Notes under the pieces: model-generated
Told to the model about the DNA's origin: nothing
The model's database searches: none
Seen by the model: the letters and a program-made list of their open reading frames with translations, nothing else
Part shown: positions 1-5,781 of the stretch, one piece after another
Layout of the letters: every line of letters starts with the position of its first letter
Numbering within the stretch: position 1 is the first letter of the stretch
Translations under genes and position numbers: made by a program
Source of the DNA: Pseudomonadota bacterium
Lineage (GTDB): Bacteria; Pseudomonadota; Alphaproteobacteria; Acetobacterales; Acetobacteraceae
Assembly (NCBI GenBank): GCA_021805485.1
Contig: JAJZFF010000477.1
Span: 1 to 7,681, forward strand
Reading direction: 5' to 3'
DNA: 7,681 bases

Positions 1-695
1 CCACCATCGTGATGCCGCGCGATGCCCCCGCCATCAAGCGCGACTCGACCGCCGCCTGGGGGGCGGACATCGTGCAGTACGACCGCCGCACCGAGGACCG
101 CGAGGCGATCGCCGCCGCCATCGCCGCCCGCACCGGCGCCGTCCTGATCCCGCCCTACGACCATCCGGACGTGATCGCCGGGCAGGGCACCCTCGCCCTC
201 GAACTGGTGGAGGACGCGCGGGCGGCGGGCGCCGAACTCGATCTCGTCTTCGTCTGCACCGGCGGCGGCGGCCTCACCGCCGGCTGCGCCCTTGCCCTCG
301 AACACGCCTCGCCCGCGACCCGGCTGATCGCCGTCGAGCCCGAGGGCTGGGACGATACCGGCCGCTCGCTGGCCGCCGGCACCCGCCTCGCCAATGACGG
401 CGCGGGCTCCGCGCTCTGCGACGCGCTGATGGCGATGACGCCCGGCGAACTCACCTTCGCGCTCAACGCGCCCCGCCTCGCCGGCGCCGTCGCCGTCGGC
501 GAATCGCAGGTGCTCGCCGCGATGGGCTTCGCGCTGCGCCATCTCAAGCTGGTGGTCGAGCCCGGCGGCGCCGTGGCGCTGGCGGCGGTGCTGGCCGAGG
601 CGCTGCCGCTCGAGGGCCTGTCGGTCGGAGTCGTGCTGTCCGGCGGCAATGCCGATACCGGAACGCTGGCCCGCGCCCTCGAAGCCACCCGCTGA
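1..695 (+). CDS. Threonine/serine dehydratase (PLP-dependent), 5' end missing
   Basis: This is the C-terminal part of a fold-type II PLP enzyme of the threonine dehydratase / serine racemase / hydroxyaspartate ammonia-lyase group, which deaminates hydroxy-amino acids to 2-oxo acids in the cytoplasm. The frame is open from base 3 to the TGA at 693-695 and enters as TIVMPRDAPAIKRDST, the internal family motif that precedes the 'GAD(I/V)V.YD' stretch. Further in are the glycine loop CTGGGGLTAG (about codons 87-96 of the visible part), which cradles the PLP phosphate, then VEPEGWDD, a region that binds a divalent cation in serine racemases, then VEPGGAVALAAVL and the C-terminal SGGNAD. About 230 residues are visible of a usual 310-330. 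The missing N-terminus would hold the PLP lysine, so catalytic competence cannot be judged. The ATG at 12 is internal, not the start. The exact substrate cannot be told from this part. Confidence 0.9.
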   Translation, partial: TIVMPRDAPAIKRDSTAAWGADIVQYDRRTEDREAIAAAIAARTGAVLIPPYDHPDVIAGQGTLALELVEDARAAGAELDLVFVCTGGGGLTAGCALALEHASPATRLIAVEPEGWDDTGRSLAAGTRLANDGAGSALCDALMAMTPGELTFALNAPRLAGAVAVGESQVLAAMGFALRHLKLVVEPGGAVALAAVLAEALPLEGLSVGVVLSGGNADTGTLARALEATR

Positions 696-716
696 CAGTC
701 CGATTCAGCTTTTTTT
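691..716 (+). terminator. Possible weak intrinsic terminator after the dehydratase
   Basis: GCTGA (691-695) and TCAGC (705-709) can pair as a 5-bp stem around a 9-base loop, and seven T residues follow directly (710-716). The left arm contains the dehydratase stop codon. The T run is conspicuous in this GC-rich sequence. The stem is short and only partly GC, so termination would be inefficient at best. If real, it separates the dehydratase from motB. Confidence 0.35.
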
Positions 717-761
717 AACCCCCACCCCCGATACTCCGCCCCGAAAGGTGGCAAGGGGTTC

Positions 762-1877
762 ATGGCGCAGCGCAAGAAGAAGGGCGGCAAGGGGGGCGAA
801 CAGGCGGTCAACCTGATCATCCGCCGCGAGGAGATCATCGAGGGCGGCCATCACGGCGGCGCCTGGAAGGTCGCCTATGCCGACTTCGTGACCGCGATGA
901 TGGCCTTCTTCCTGCTGATGTGGCTGATCAACGCGACGACCGAGGCGCAGCGCGTCGGTCTCGCCGACTATTTCAGCCAGGCCAACGTGCTCAACCGCGC
1001 CGCCTCCGGCGAGGGCAAGCCGTTCGGCGGCAGCACCCCGTTCGACAAGGGCTCTCTCTCGTCGGATCGCGGGGCGGTGCGCGTCACCGTCGGCCACAAC
1101 CCGGTCTCCTACCAGGTGCCGCATACGCCGCAGGGCCGGCAGATCCGCCCGGATCATCCCACCGGCAACGACCTGGTGAACACCTCGCCCGGCGCCGGCC
1201 ACAAGCCGCGTGCGTCCGGAGCCACCGCGTCGAACACCGCGCCGAAGCCCGCGCCCGAGTTGCAGAAACCCGCTTCACCGGCCGCCGGGGCGCAATCCGC
1301 GCCCTCCGGCCGGCAGAGCGCCGCCGGCACCGGCGGCGCCATCGGCGGCCTCGCCCCCGGCAATCTCGGCGAAGCCCGCTTCAAGACGGCGGGCACCGAG
1401 ATCCGGCAGATGATGGCGCAGAACCCGGATCTGGCGTCGCTCTCGAAACAGGTCAGCATCCACGTCACACCGCGGGGCCTGCGCATCCAGATCATGGATG
1501 CGCACAAGCGGCCGATGTTCGCGCTCGGCTCGGCCCGGCCCAACCCGATGACGCTGGAACTGCTGACCAAGATCGCGCCGATCCTGTCCAGGCTGGGCGA
1601 CCGGATCCGCATCGCCGGCTACACCGATGCCCGGCCCTATGTCGCCGGCCCGAAGGACAACTGGGACCTGTCCGTCGAGCGCGCGAACGCGACTCGCGCG
1701 GTCCTGGTCAAGGCCGGCTTTCCGAAGCGGCTGATCGCGCGCGTGAGCGGCTATGCCGACCGCAAGCTGCTCATCCCATCCAATCCGCTGGCGGCGGCTA
1801 ACCGCCGGGTGGGAATACTGGTGGTGCGTCCGGCACTGCCGGAAGGGGTCAAAACGGTTGGTGCCAAGGCGCCATGA
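762..1877 (+). CDS. motB: Flagellar motor stator protein MotB
   Basis: MotB is the peptidoglycan-anchored half of the proton-driven flagellar stator. The 371-residue product has a basic N-terminus, then HGGAWKVAYADFVTAMMAFF (31-50), the hallmark single membrane helix. Asp41 corresponds to the proton-accepting Asp32 of E. coli MotB. A plug/linker region follows, and residues about 144-200 are rich in Pro, Ala, Gly and Ser. The OmpA/MotB peptidoglycan-binding domain covers about 233-356, with GYTDARPY (Asp289) and LSVERANATR (Arg307) as the expected wall-binding residues. The protein is longer than E. coli MotB (308 aa), mostly because of the linker. The ATG is preceded by a purine-rich GGCAAGGGG. 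It starts 66 bases after the dehydratase and is followed by motA after 39 bases. No sigma-28 or sigma-54 promoter is convincing. The domain order and Asp41 make the assignment secure. Confidence 0.95.
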   Translation: MAQRKKKGGKGGEQAVNLIIRREEIIEGGHHGGAWKVAYADFVTAMMAFFLLMWLINATTEAQRVGLADYFSQANVLNRAASGEGKPFGGSTPFDKGSLSSDRGAVRVTVGHNPVSYQVPHTPQGRQIRPDHPTGNDLVNTSPGAGHKPRASGATASNTAPKPAPELQKPASPAAGAQSAPSGRQSAAGTGGAIGGLAPGNLGEARFKTAGTEIRQMMAQNPDLASLSKQVSIHVTPRGLRIQIMDAHKRPMFALGSARPNPMTLELLTKIAPILSRLGDRIRIAGYTDARPYVAGPKDNWDLSVERANATRAVLVKAGFPKRLIARVSGYADRKLLIPSNPLAAANRRVGILVVRPALPEGVKTVGAKAP

Positions 1878-1916
1878 CCCGAACGGCGATGCAATGTTCT
1901 GAGATTTCGGTGAAAT

Positions 1917-2786
1917 ATGCTCACTTTGGGAGGCGTTGCATTCCTGCTCGTCTGCGTGTTCGGCGTCTTTATCGTGACGGGCGGGGCGATCGGCCCGCTG
2001 CTGAAATCGATGCCCTTCGAACTCATCACGATCGGCGGCGCCGCGGTCGGCACCTTCGTGGCCGGCAACTCGATGCACGACATCAAGCACACGCTGGCCG
2101 GCTTCAAGAAGGTGCTGCGCGGCGGCGCCTTCAAGAAGGCCGACTATACCGACCTGCTCTGTCTGCTGTTCTACCTTGTCCGCCTCGCCGCGACGCGCGG
2201 CGCGATGGCGCTGGAGCCGCATATCGAGCGCCCCGAGGAAAGCCCGGTCTTCAAGCACTTCCCGACGATTCTCAAGAACGAGGAAGCCACCGCGATCATC
2301 TGCGACTATCTGCGGATGGTCGGCATGAACGCCGACGATCCGCACCAGATCGAGGACGTGATGGCCCGCGAGCTGCGCAAGACCCTGGCCGAGGAACTGC
2401 ACGGCGCCCACACGCTGCAGACGATGGCGGACGGCCTGCCCGCGCTCGGCATCGTCGCAGCCGTGCTCGGCGTGATCAAGACGATGGCGCATATCAGCCA
2501 GCCGCCCGCCGTGCTCGGCGAAATGATCGGCGAGGCGCTGACCGGTACCTTCCTCGGCGTGCTGCTCGCCTATGGCGTGGTGGGGCCGCTCTCGGTGCGG
2601 CTGCGCGGCGTGGTCGAGGAGGATTCCCGCTATTTCGAGGTGATCCGCGCGGTGCTGGTCGCGCATCTGCACGGCAATGCGCCGCAGGTCAGCGTCGAGG
2701 TCGGCCGCAAGATGGTGCCCAACCTCTTCATGCCGACGTTTCAGGAACTGGAGGAATCCGTGGAATCCCTCAAGATCGCCGCGTGA
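1917..2786 (+). CDS. motA: Flagellar motor stator protein MotA
   Basis: MotA is the four-helix inner-membrane proton channel subunit that converts proton flow into torque on the rotor. The 289-residue length matches the family (E. coli 295). It opens with LGGVAFLLVCVFGVFIVTGG (helix 1) and FELITIGGAAVGTFVAGNS (helix 2). The large cytoplasmic loop contains RGAMALEPHIERPEES, with Arg94 and Glu100 in the charged torque-generating segment. Helices 3 and 4 are DGLPALGIVAAVLGVIK (about 173-188, Pro175) and GTFLGVLLAYGVVGPLSVRL (about 210-229, Pro224); these two prolines correspond to the functional Pro173 and Pro222 of E. coli. The C-terminus has VEVGRKMVPNLFMPTFQELEE, also typical. An in-frame TGA at 1911-1913, two codons upstream, fixes 1917 as the first ATG. 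The only Shine-Dalgarno-like sequence, GGTGA at 1909-1913, is 3 bases away, which is very close. It lies downstream of motB and is probably cotranscribed. Confidence 0.95.
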   Translation: MLTLGGVAFLLVCVFGVFIVTGGAIGPLLKSMPFELITIGGAAVGTFVAGNSMHDIKHTLAGFKKVLRGGAFKKADYTDLLCLLFYLVRLAATRGAMALEPHIERPEESPVFKHFPTILKNEEATAIICDYLRMVGMNADDPHQIEDVMARELRKTLAEELHGAHTLQTMADGLPALGIVAAVLGVIKTMAHISQPPAVLGEMIGEALTGTFLGVLLAYGVVGPLSVRLRGVVEEDSRYFEVIRAVLVAHLHGNAPQVSVEVGRKMVPNLFMPTFQELEESVESLKIAA

Positions 2787-2792
2787 TCGCCC

Positions 2793-3296
2793 TCAACCCT
2801 GGCCGCCGAGATGGCGCTGCATGATCACCACGTCGATCCAGCGGCCGAACTTGAACCCCACATCGCGGAGCGTCCCCACCCGCTGGAACCCGAGACTGGC
2901 ATGCACCCCGATCGAGCCGACATTTTCCGAATCGCCGATCACGGCCAGCATCTCCCGGAACCCGGCGGTGCGCGCCTCGTCGAGCAGCCGCGCGACCAGC
3001 GCCTTGCCCACCCCCTGGCCGCGCACGTCCTCGCGCACATAGACGCTGTCCTCGGCGGTGAACCGGTAGGCGGAGCGGGCGCGGTACTGGTCGAAATAGG
3101 CGAAGCCGAGAATGCCGGTCGCATCGGCGGCGACCACCCAGGCGCGTCCCGCGCCGGTGATCTCGCGAAACCGCGCCGTCAGCGCCTCGAGCGAGGGCGG
3201 CACCTCGTCGAACGTTCCGGTCCCCTCCAGCACGTGATGGGCATAGATCGCCTGACAGGCGGGCAGGTCGTCCGGGGCGGCGGGGCGAATGTCCAT
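2793..3296 (-). CDS. GNAT N-acetyltransferase, phosphinothricin/methionine-sulfoximine acetyltransferase-like
   Basis: The 167-residue product is a complete single-domain GNAT enzyme that would transfer acetyl from acetyl-CoA to an amino group. Visible family signs are the N-terminal IRPA..DDLPACQAIYAHHV, the AEDSVYVREDVRGQGVGKAL segment with the acetyl-CoA pyrophosphate loop RGQGVGK (92-98), and the C-terminal HASLGFQRVGTLRDVGFKFG followed by RWIDVVIMQ. The last two stretches are specific to the Pat/MnaT (YncA) branch, which acetylates phosphinothricin, methionine sulfoximine or sulfone. The natural substrate here is unknown. The start is well supported: AAGGAG on the minus strand (3306-3311) lies 9 bases from the ATG. 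The stop is 6 bases from the motA stop (convergent), and the gene diverges from the secretion operon across a 256-base region. It looks like a stand-alone housekeeping or detoxification gene. Confidence 0.93.
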   Translation of the reverse strand: MDIRPAAPDDLPACQAIYAHHVLEGTGTFDEVPPSLEALTARFREITGAGRAWVVAADATGILGFAYFDQYRARSAYRFTAEDSVYVREDVRGQGVGKALVARLLDEARTAGFREMLAVIGDSENVGSIGVHASLGFQRVGTLRDVGFKFGRWIDVVIMQRHLGGQG

Positions 3297-3345
3297 GATC
3301 GCGTGCTCCTTGGCAGATCGCAGCCTGATCCAGCACCGCCGGGGC

Positions 3346-3366
3346 CGAAACGCAAGACCCGTTTCG
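3346..3366. repeat. Perfect 7-bp inverted repeat in the divergent intergenic region
   Basis: CGAAACG (3346-3352) and CGTTTCG (3360-3366) are perfect inverted copies separated by 7 bases. The centre lies about 60 bases upstream of the acetyltransferase start and 200 bases upstream of the ABC gene. No T run follows on either strand, so it is not an intrinsic terminator. A dimeric regulator could bind it, but I recognise no specific operator. Confidence 0.45.
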
Positions 3367-3370
3367 CGGC

Positions 3371-3450
3371 GGGTTCATATCTATGGAAAAAGCGCCCGCA
3401 CATGTGCTAACGGAGTGTTGAATGTTTGTTTTGATATTTGATTTCGTAAC
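3371..3450. promoter_or_regulatory. AT-rich regulatory island between the acetyltransferase and ABC genes
   Basis: By hand count about 40% of these 80 bases are G or C, and only 7 of the 30 bases at 3421-3450, in a window that is otherwise strongly GC-rich. This is where the promoters of the two divergent genes are most likely to lie. TTGAAT (3418-3423) resembles a -35 box, but 17 bases further only ATTTCG is found, so no sigma-70 promoter can be named. It contains the palindrome at 3398-3407 and the start of a possible small ORF at 3422. Confidence 0.4.
3398..3407. repeat. 10-bp perfect palindrome GCACATGTGC
   Basis: GCACATGTGC is a perfect palindrome inside the AT-rich island, 16 bases before the TTGAAT-like element. 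Its position fits an operator for a dimeric transcription factor acting on the secretion operon or the divergent acetyltransferase. A 10-bp palindrome can occur by chance, and no regulator gene is in the window. Confidence 0.3.
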
Positions 3451-3553
3451 CGGGTGCGATTTTGGCACCCCGCCGCGCCGGCTCACGGCGTGGCAGACCG
3501 GCAGGAACGCCCCGGGCGAAAGATCTATTGCAACGGGGAAAGATCCTGTCTGA
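3422..3553 (+). CDS. Possible 43-codon small ORF overlapping the ABC gene start (TGATG)
   Basis: An ATG at 3422 opens a 43-codon frame that begins MFVLIFDFVTGC and ends ATGKDPV. Its TGA (3551-3553) shares the A with the ABC ATG (3553), a classic stop-start overlap. ACGGAG (3410-3415) sits 6 bases before the ATG, a good Shine-Dalgarno. Against it: about 63% of third positions are G or C by hand count, lower than the neighbours, and the first codons are AT-rich. The peptide matches no family I know and has no double-glycine leader. The promoter of the operon may also lie inside it. It could be a leader peptide coupling translation to the transporter, or chance. The frame starting at the GTG at 3454, which would extend the ABC protein by 33 residues, crosses the same bases and is also unsupported. 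Confidence 0.25.
   Translation: MFVLIFDFVTGCDFGTPPRRLTAWQTGRNAPGERSIATGKDPV
3452..3470 (+). other. Leader hairpin 1 upstream of the ABC gene
   Basis: GGGTGC (3452-3457) pairs with GCACCC (3465-3470) around the 7-base loop GATTTTG. The arms are perfect and GC-rich. It lies about 80 bases before the ABC start codon and one base before the second hairpin. No T run follows, so it is not a simple terminator. Its role is unknown. Confidence 0.45.
3472..3494 (+). other. Leader hairpin 2 upstream of the ABC gene
   Basis: GCCGCGCCG (3472-3480) pairs with CGGCGTGGC (3486-3494) around the 5-base loop GCTCA. The stem has nine pairs including one G-T(U) wobble. It would be very stable in RNA and stands almost directly behind hairpin 1. 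The arrangement suggests a structured 5' leader, but it resembles no riboswitch class I know, and GC-rich sequence forms such stems readily. Confidence 0.45.
3535..3542 (+). promoter_or_regulatory. Ribosome binding site deciding the ABC gene start
   Basis: GGGGAAAG at 3535-3542 lies 10 bases before the ATG at 3553. The alternative in-frame GTG at 3454 has no purine-rich sequence in front of it, and the 33 residues it would add do not look like the family. The ATG is therefore preferred. Confidence 0.55.
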
Positions 3554-5781
3554 TGAGCGAGACAATCGAGCCGGTGGATGCCGCGCCGAATGGCGGCAGG
3601 GAACTTCACGTCCGCGTGCTGGCGGTCAGGGCCGCGGCCCGGTTCCACGGGATCGATCTCGATCCTGATCTCCTGCGCAAGGAGGGCGACGGCGCGCCGC
3701 CATCGTCTCCGGGCCTCGTCGAGTGGGCGCGCGATGCCGGGCTCTGGGCCCGCGCGATCCGCGTCAATTTCCGCCAGCTCCTCAAGATCGAGACGACGGC
3801 GCCGGTCATCCTGCTGCTGAAGGATGGCGGCGCGGCGATCATGGTCGCCGCCGACCGCGAGCGCGCCGTCGTCTTCCTGCGCGACCCCCGCGCCCCGCAG
3901 GGCACCGCGCCGGTCCCGGTCGACGAACTTCAGCTCGGCCAGCTCTGGGACGGCACGGTGCTCCTCGTCCGCGGCGAGCGCAGCGAGGACGATGCCGAGC
4001 CGGTCTTCAACTTCGCGCTCCTGTTCCGCATGATCTGGCGCGAGAAGCGCATCCTGCGCGACATCGCGATCAGTTCCGTCACGCTCACGGTGCTGCAGGT
4101 GATCCCGGCGCTGCTGGTCATGGTCGTGCTGAACTCGGTGATCGAGTATCACGCGATGAACACGCTGGCGCTGATCTCGATCGTCTTCGTCATCGCCATC
4201 TTCTGGGAAGCGCTGCTCACCTGGGGCCGGCAGATGATGCTGGTGATGCTCTCCACCAGGCTCGACGCCCGGCTGAACCTGATGATCTTCGACCGGCTGA
4301 TGACCATCCCGATCGAGTTCTTCGAGCGCAACCAGGCCGGCCAGATCGGCTACAAGGTGGGCCAGATCTACCGCGTGCGCGACTTCATCACCGGCCGGCT
4401 GCTGACCACCTTCATCAACATCTTCATGATCGCGCTGGTCCTGCCGATCCTGTTCTACCTCAACGCCTTCCTCGCCTGGACGGTGCTGATCGCCTCGGCC
4501 GTCATCGCCGTCATCATCACCGCCTTCCTGCCCGCGCTCGCCCGGCTCACCGGCCGCATCATCGAGGCCGAGAGCCAGAAGGGCGCGGTGCTGGTCGAAA
4601 GCCTCTACGGCGTGCGCACGGTCAAGGCGCTGGCGCTGGAGAAGGTCCGCGCCGATGACTGGGACGGCCGGGTGGCGCTCACCAGCCAGCTCAATCTCGA
4701 TATGGGCCGGCTCTCCGCCTGGCCGCAGGTGCTCTCGCTGCCGCTCGAGCGCTACGCGACGATCGGCGTGCTGCTGCTCGGCGGCTATGTCGCGCTCACC
4801 TCGCAGAACCCGCTCGCCGCCGGCTCGCTGGTCGGCTTCATGCTGCTCGGCGGCCGCGTCGCCGGCCCGCTGATCTCCTTCGCCCGCCTCGTGCAGGACG
4901 CGCAGGAGGCCCGCGCCGCCGTCGGCATCGTCGGCGAGGTGCTGAACCGGCCGACCGAGCGCCGCGCGATGAACACCGGCCTGCGCCCCGCCTTCCGCGG
5001 CGCCGTCGCCTTCGAGGAGGTCACCTTCACCTACGAGGGCGGCAAGACGCCGGCGCTGAACAAGGTCAGCTTCTCGATCCCCGAGGGCACCATGCTCGGC
5101 ATCGTCGGCCGTTCCGGCTCGGGCAAGTCGACCATCACGCGCCTGCTCCAGGGCATCAACCGCGACTATCTCGGCGCCGTGAAGATCGACAACACCGAAC
5201 TGCGCGAGATCAATCTCCGTCATCTGCGCAAGAGCTTCGGCGTCGTCCTGCAGGACAATTTCCTCTTCCGCGGCTCGGTGCGCGACAACATCATCGCCGG
5301 CCGTCCCGGCCTCACCTTCGAGGATGCGATCCGCGCCGCCCGCCTCGCCGGCGCCGAGGAATTCATCGAGCGCCTGCCGCAGGGCTACGAAACCTTCGTC
5401 GAGGAGGGCTCGCCCAACCTCTCCGGCGGCCAGAAGCAGCGCCTCGCCATCGCCCGCGCCCTGATCGCCGATCCCCGCCTGCTCATCCTCGACGAGGCGA
5501 CGAGCGCGCTCGACCCCGAAAGCGAGGCGCTGATCAACGCCAACCTGCTGCGCATCGCCCGCGGCCGGACGATGGTGATCGTCTCGCACCGTCTCGCCTC
5601 GCTGGTCGATTGCGACATGATCCTGGTCATGGATGCCGGCCGCGTCGTCGATATCGGCCGGCACGCCGATCTCGTCGAGCGCTGCGCGATCTACCGCCAT
5701 CTCTGGCTCCAGCAGAACCGCCACATGAATCCCGAAGGAGGCCGCCATGCGCCGACCCCGACCCTCGCGCAAGGCGACTGA
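3553..5781 (+). CDS. Type I secretion ABC transporter with degenerate C39-like domain (HlyB type)
   Basis: This 742-residue inner-membrane protein would power export of a substrate directly from cytoplasm to outside. Residues about 15-140 form a C39-like domain. The first helix reads LAVRAAARFHGIDLDP with no Cys at the catalytic position, and the strand that should carry His reads DGGAAIMVA; only the Asp of FLRDP (Asp111) remains. It should bind rather than cleave its substrate. Membrane helices lie at about 172-197, 203-224, 283-303, 307-328, 402-416 and 423-445. The ATPase domain has FTYEGG with the stacking aromatic Tyr494, Walker A GRSGSGKST (519-527), Q-loop Gln567, signature LSGGQ (623-627), Walker B LLILDEATSALD (Asp647, Glu648) and H-loop His679, so it looks fully active. 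Its 3' end overlaps the HlyD gene by 35 bases. Length and domain order fit HlyB/LapB-like exporters. The substrate is unknown. Confidence 0.93.
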   Translation: MSETIEPVDAAPNGGRELHVRVLAVRAAARFHGIDLDPDLLRKEGDGAPPSSPGLVEWARDAGLWARAIRVNFRQLLKIETTAPVILLLKDGGAAIMVAADRERAVVFLRDPRAPQGTAPVPVDELQLGQLWDGTVLLVRGERSEDDAEPVFNFALLFRMIWREKRILRDIAISSVTLTVLQVIPALLVMVVLNSVIEYHAMNTLALISIVFVIAIFWEALLTWGRQMMLVMLSTRLDARLNLMIFDRLMTIPIEFFERNQAGQIGYKVGQIYRVRDFITGRLLTTFINIFMIALVLPILFYLNAFLAWTVLIASAVIAVIITAFLPALARLTGRIIEAESQKGAVLVESLYGVRTVKALALEKVRADDWDGRVALTSQLNLDMGRLSAWPQVLSLPLERYATIGVLLLGGYVALTSQNPLAAGSLVGFMLLGGRVAGPLISFARLVQDAQEARAAVGIVGEVLNRPTERRAMNTGLRPAFRGAVAFEEVTFTYEGGKTPALNKVSFSIPEGTMLGIVGRSGSGKSTITRLLQGINRDYLGAVKIDNTELREINLRHLRKSFGVVLQDNFLFRGSVRDNIIAGRPGLTFEDAIRAARLAGAEEFIERLPQGYETFVEEGSPNLSGGQKQRLAIARALIADPRLLILDEATSALDPESEALINANLLRIARGRTMVIVSHRLASLVDCDMILVMDAGRVVDIGRHADLVERCAIYRHLWLQQNRHMNPEGGRHAPTPTLAQGD
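5735..5741 (+). promoter_or_regulatory. Strong ribosome binding site inside the ABC gene, for the HlyD gene
   Basis: AAGGAGG at 5735-5741 is a near-perfect Shine-Dalgarno, 5 bases before the ATG at 5747. It lies within the last codons of the ABC gene. It fixes the HlyD start and the 35-base overlap, and suggests coupled, roughly equal production of the two partners. Confidence 0.7.

Noticed and set aside
715..734. Flagellar sigma-28 promoter before motB (TTAA then CCCGATAC)
   Set aside because: The spacing is far below the usual 15 bases or so and the first box is incomplete.
1275..2672. A 465-codon minus-strand frame opposite motB and motA
   Set aside because: It is antisense to two secure genes and has the same charged, repetitive composition typical of shadow frames.
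1874..2824. A 316-codon plus-strand frame whose ATG overlaps the motB stop (ATGA)
   Set aside because: The overlap looks like coupling, but the product is Arg-rich nonsense, while motA in another frame matches its family from end to end.
3463..3480. Sigma-54 promoter: TGGCAC at 3463-3468 matches the -24 element exactly
   Set aside because: The -12 element is missing. The required GC is not at the right spacing, and the bases there read CG rather than TTGC.
3454..3552. GTG start giving the ABC protein 33 more residues
   Set aside because: No ribosome site precedes it, the codons cross two strong hairpins, and the added residues resemble nothing in the family. The ATG at 3553 has a suitable site.
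2770..5772. A 1000-codon open frame on the minus strand opposite the ABC gene
   Set aside because: It is a GC-driven shadow. The translation is a monotonous Asp/Arg/Gln/Glu/His/Ala mixture with no domain, and the plus strand encodes an unmistakable ABC transporter and the minus strand a GNAT enzyme in another frame.
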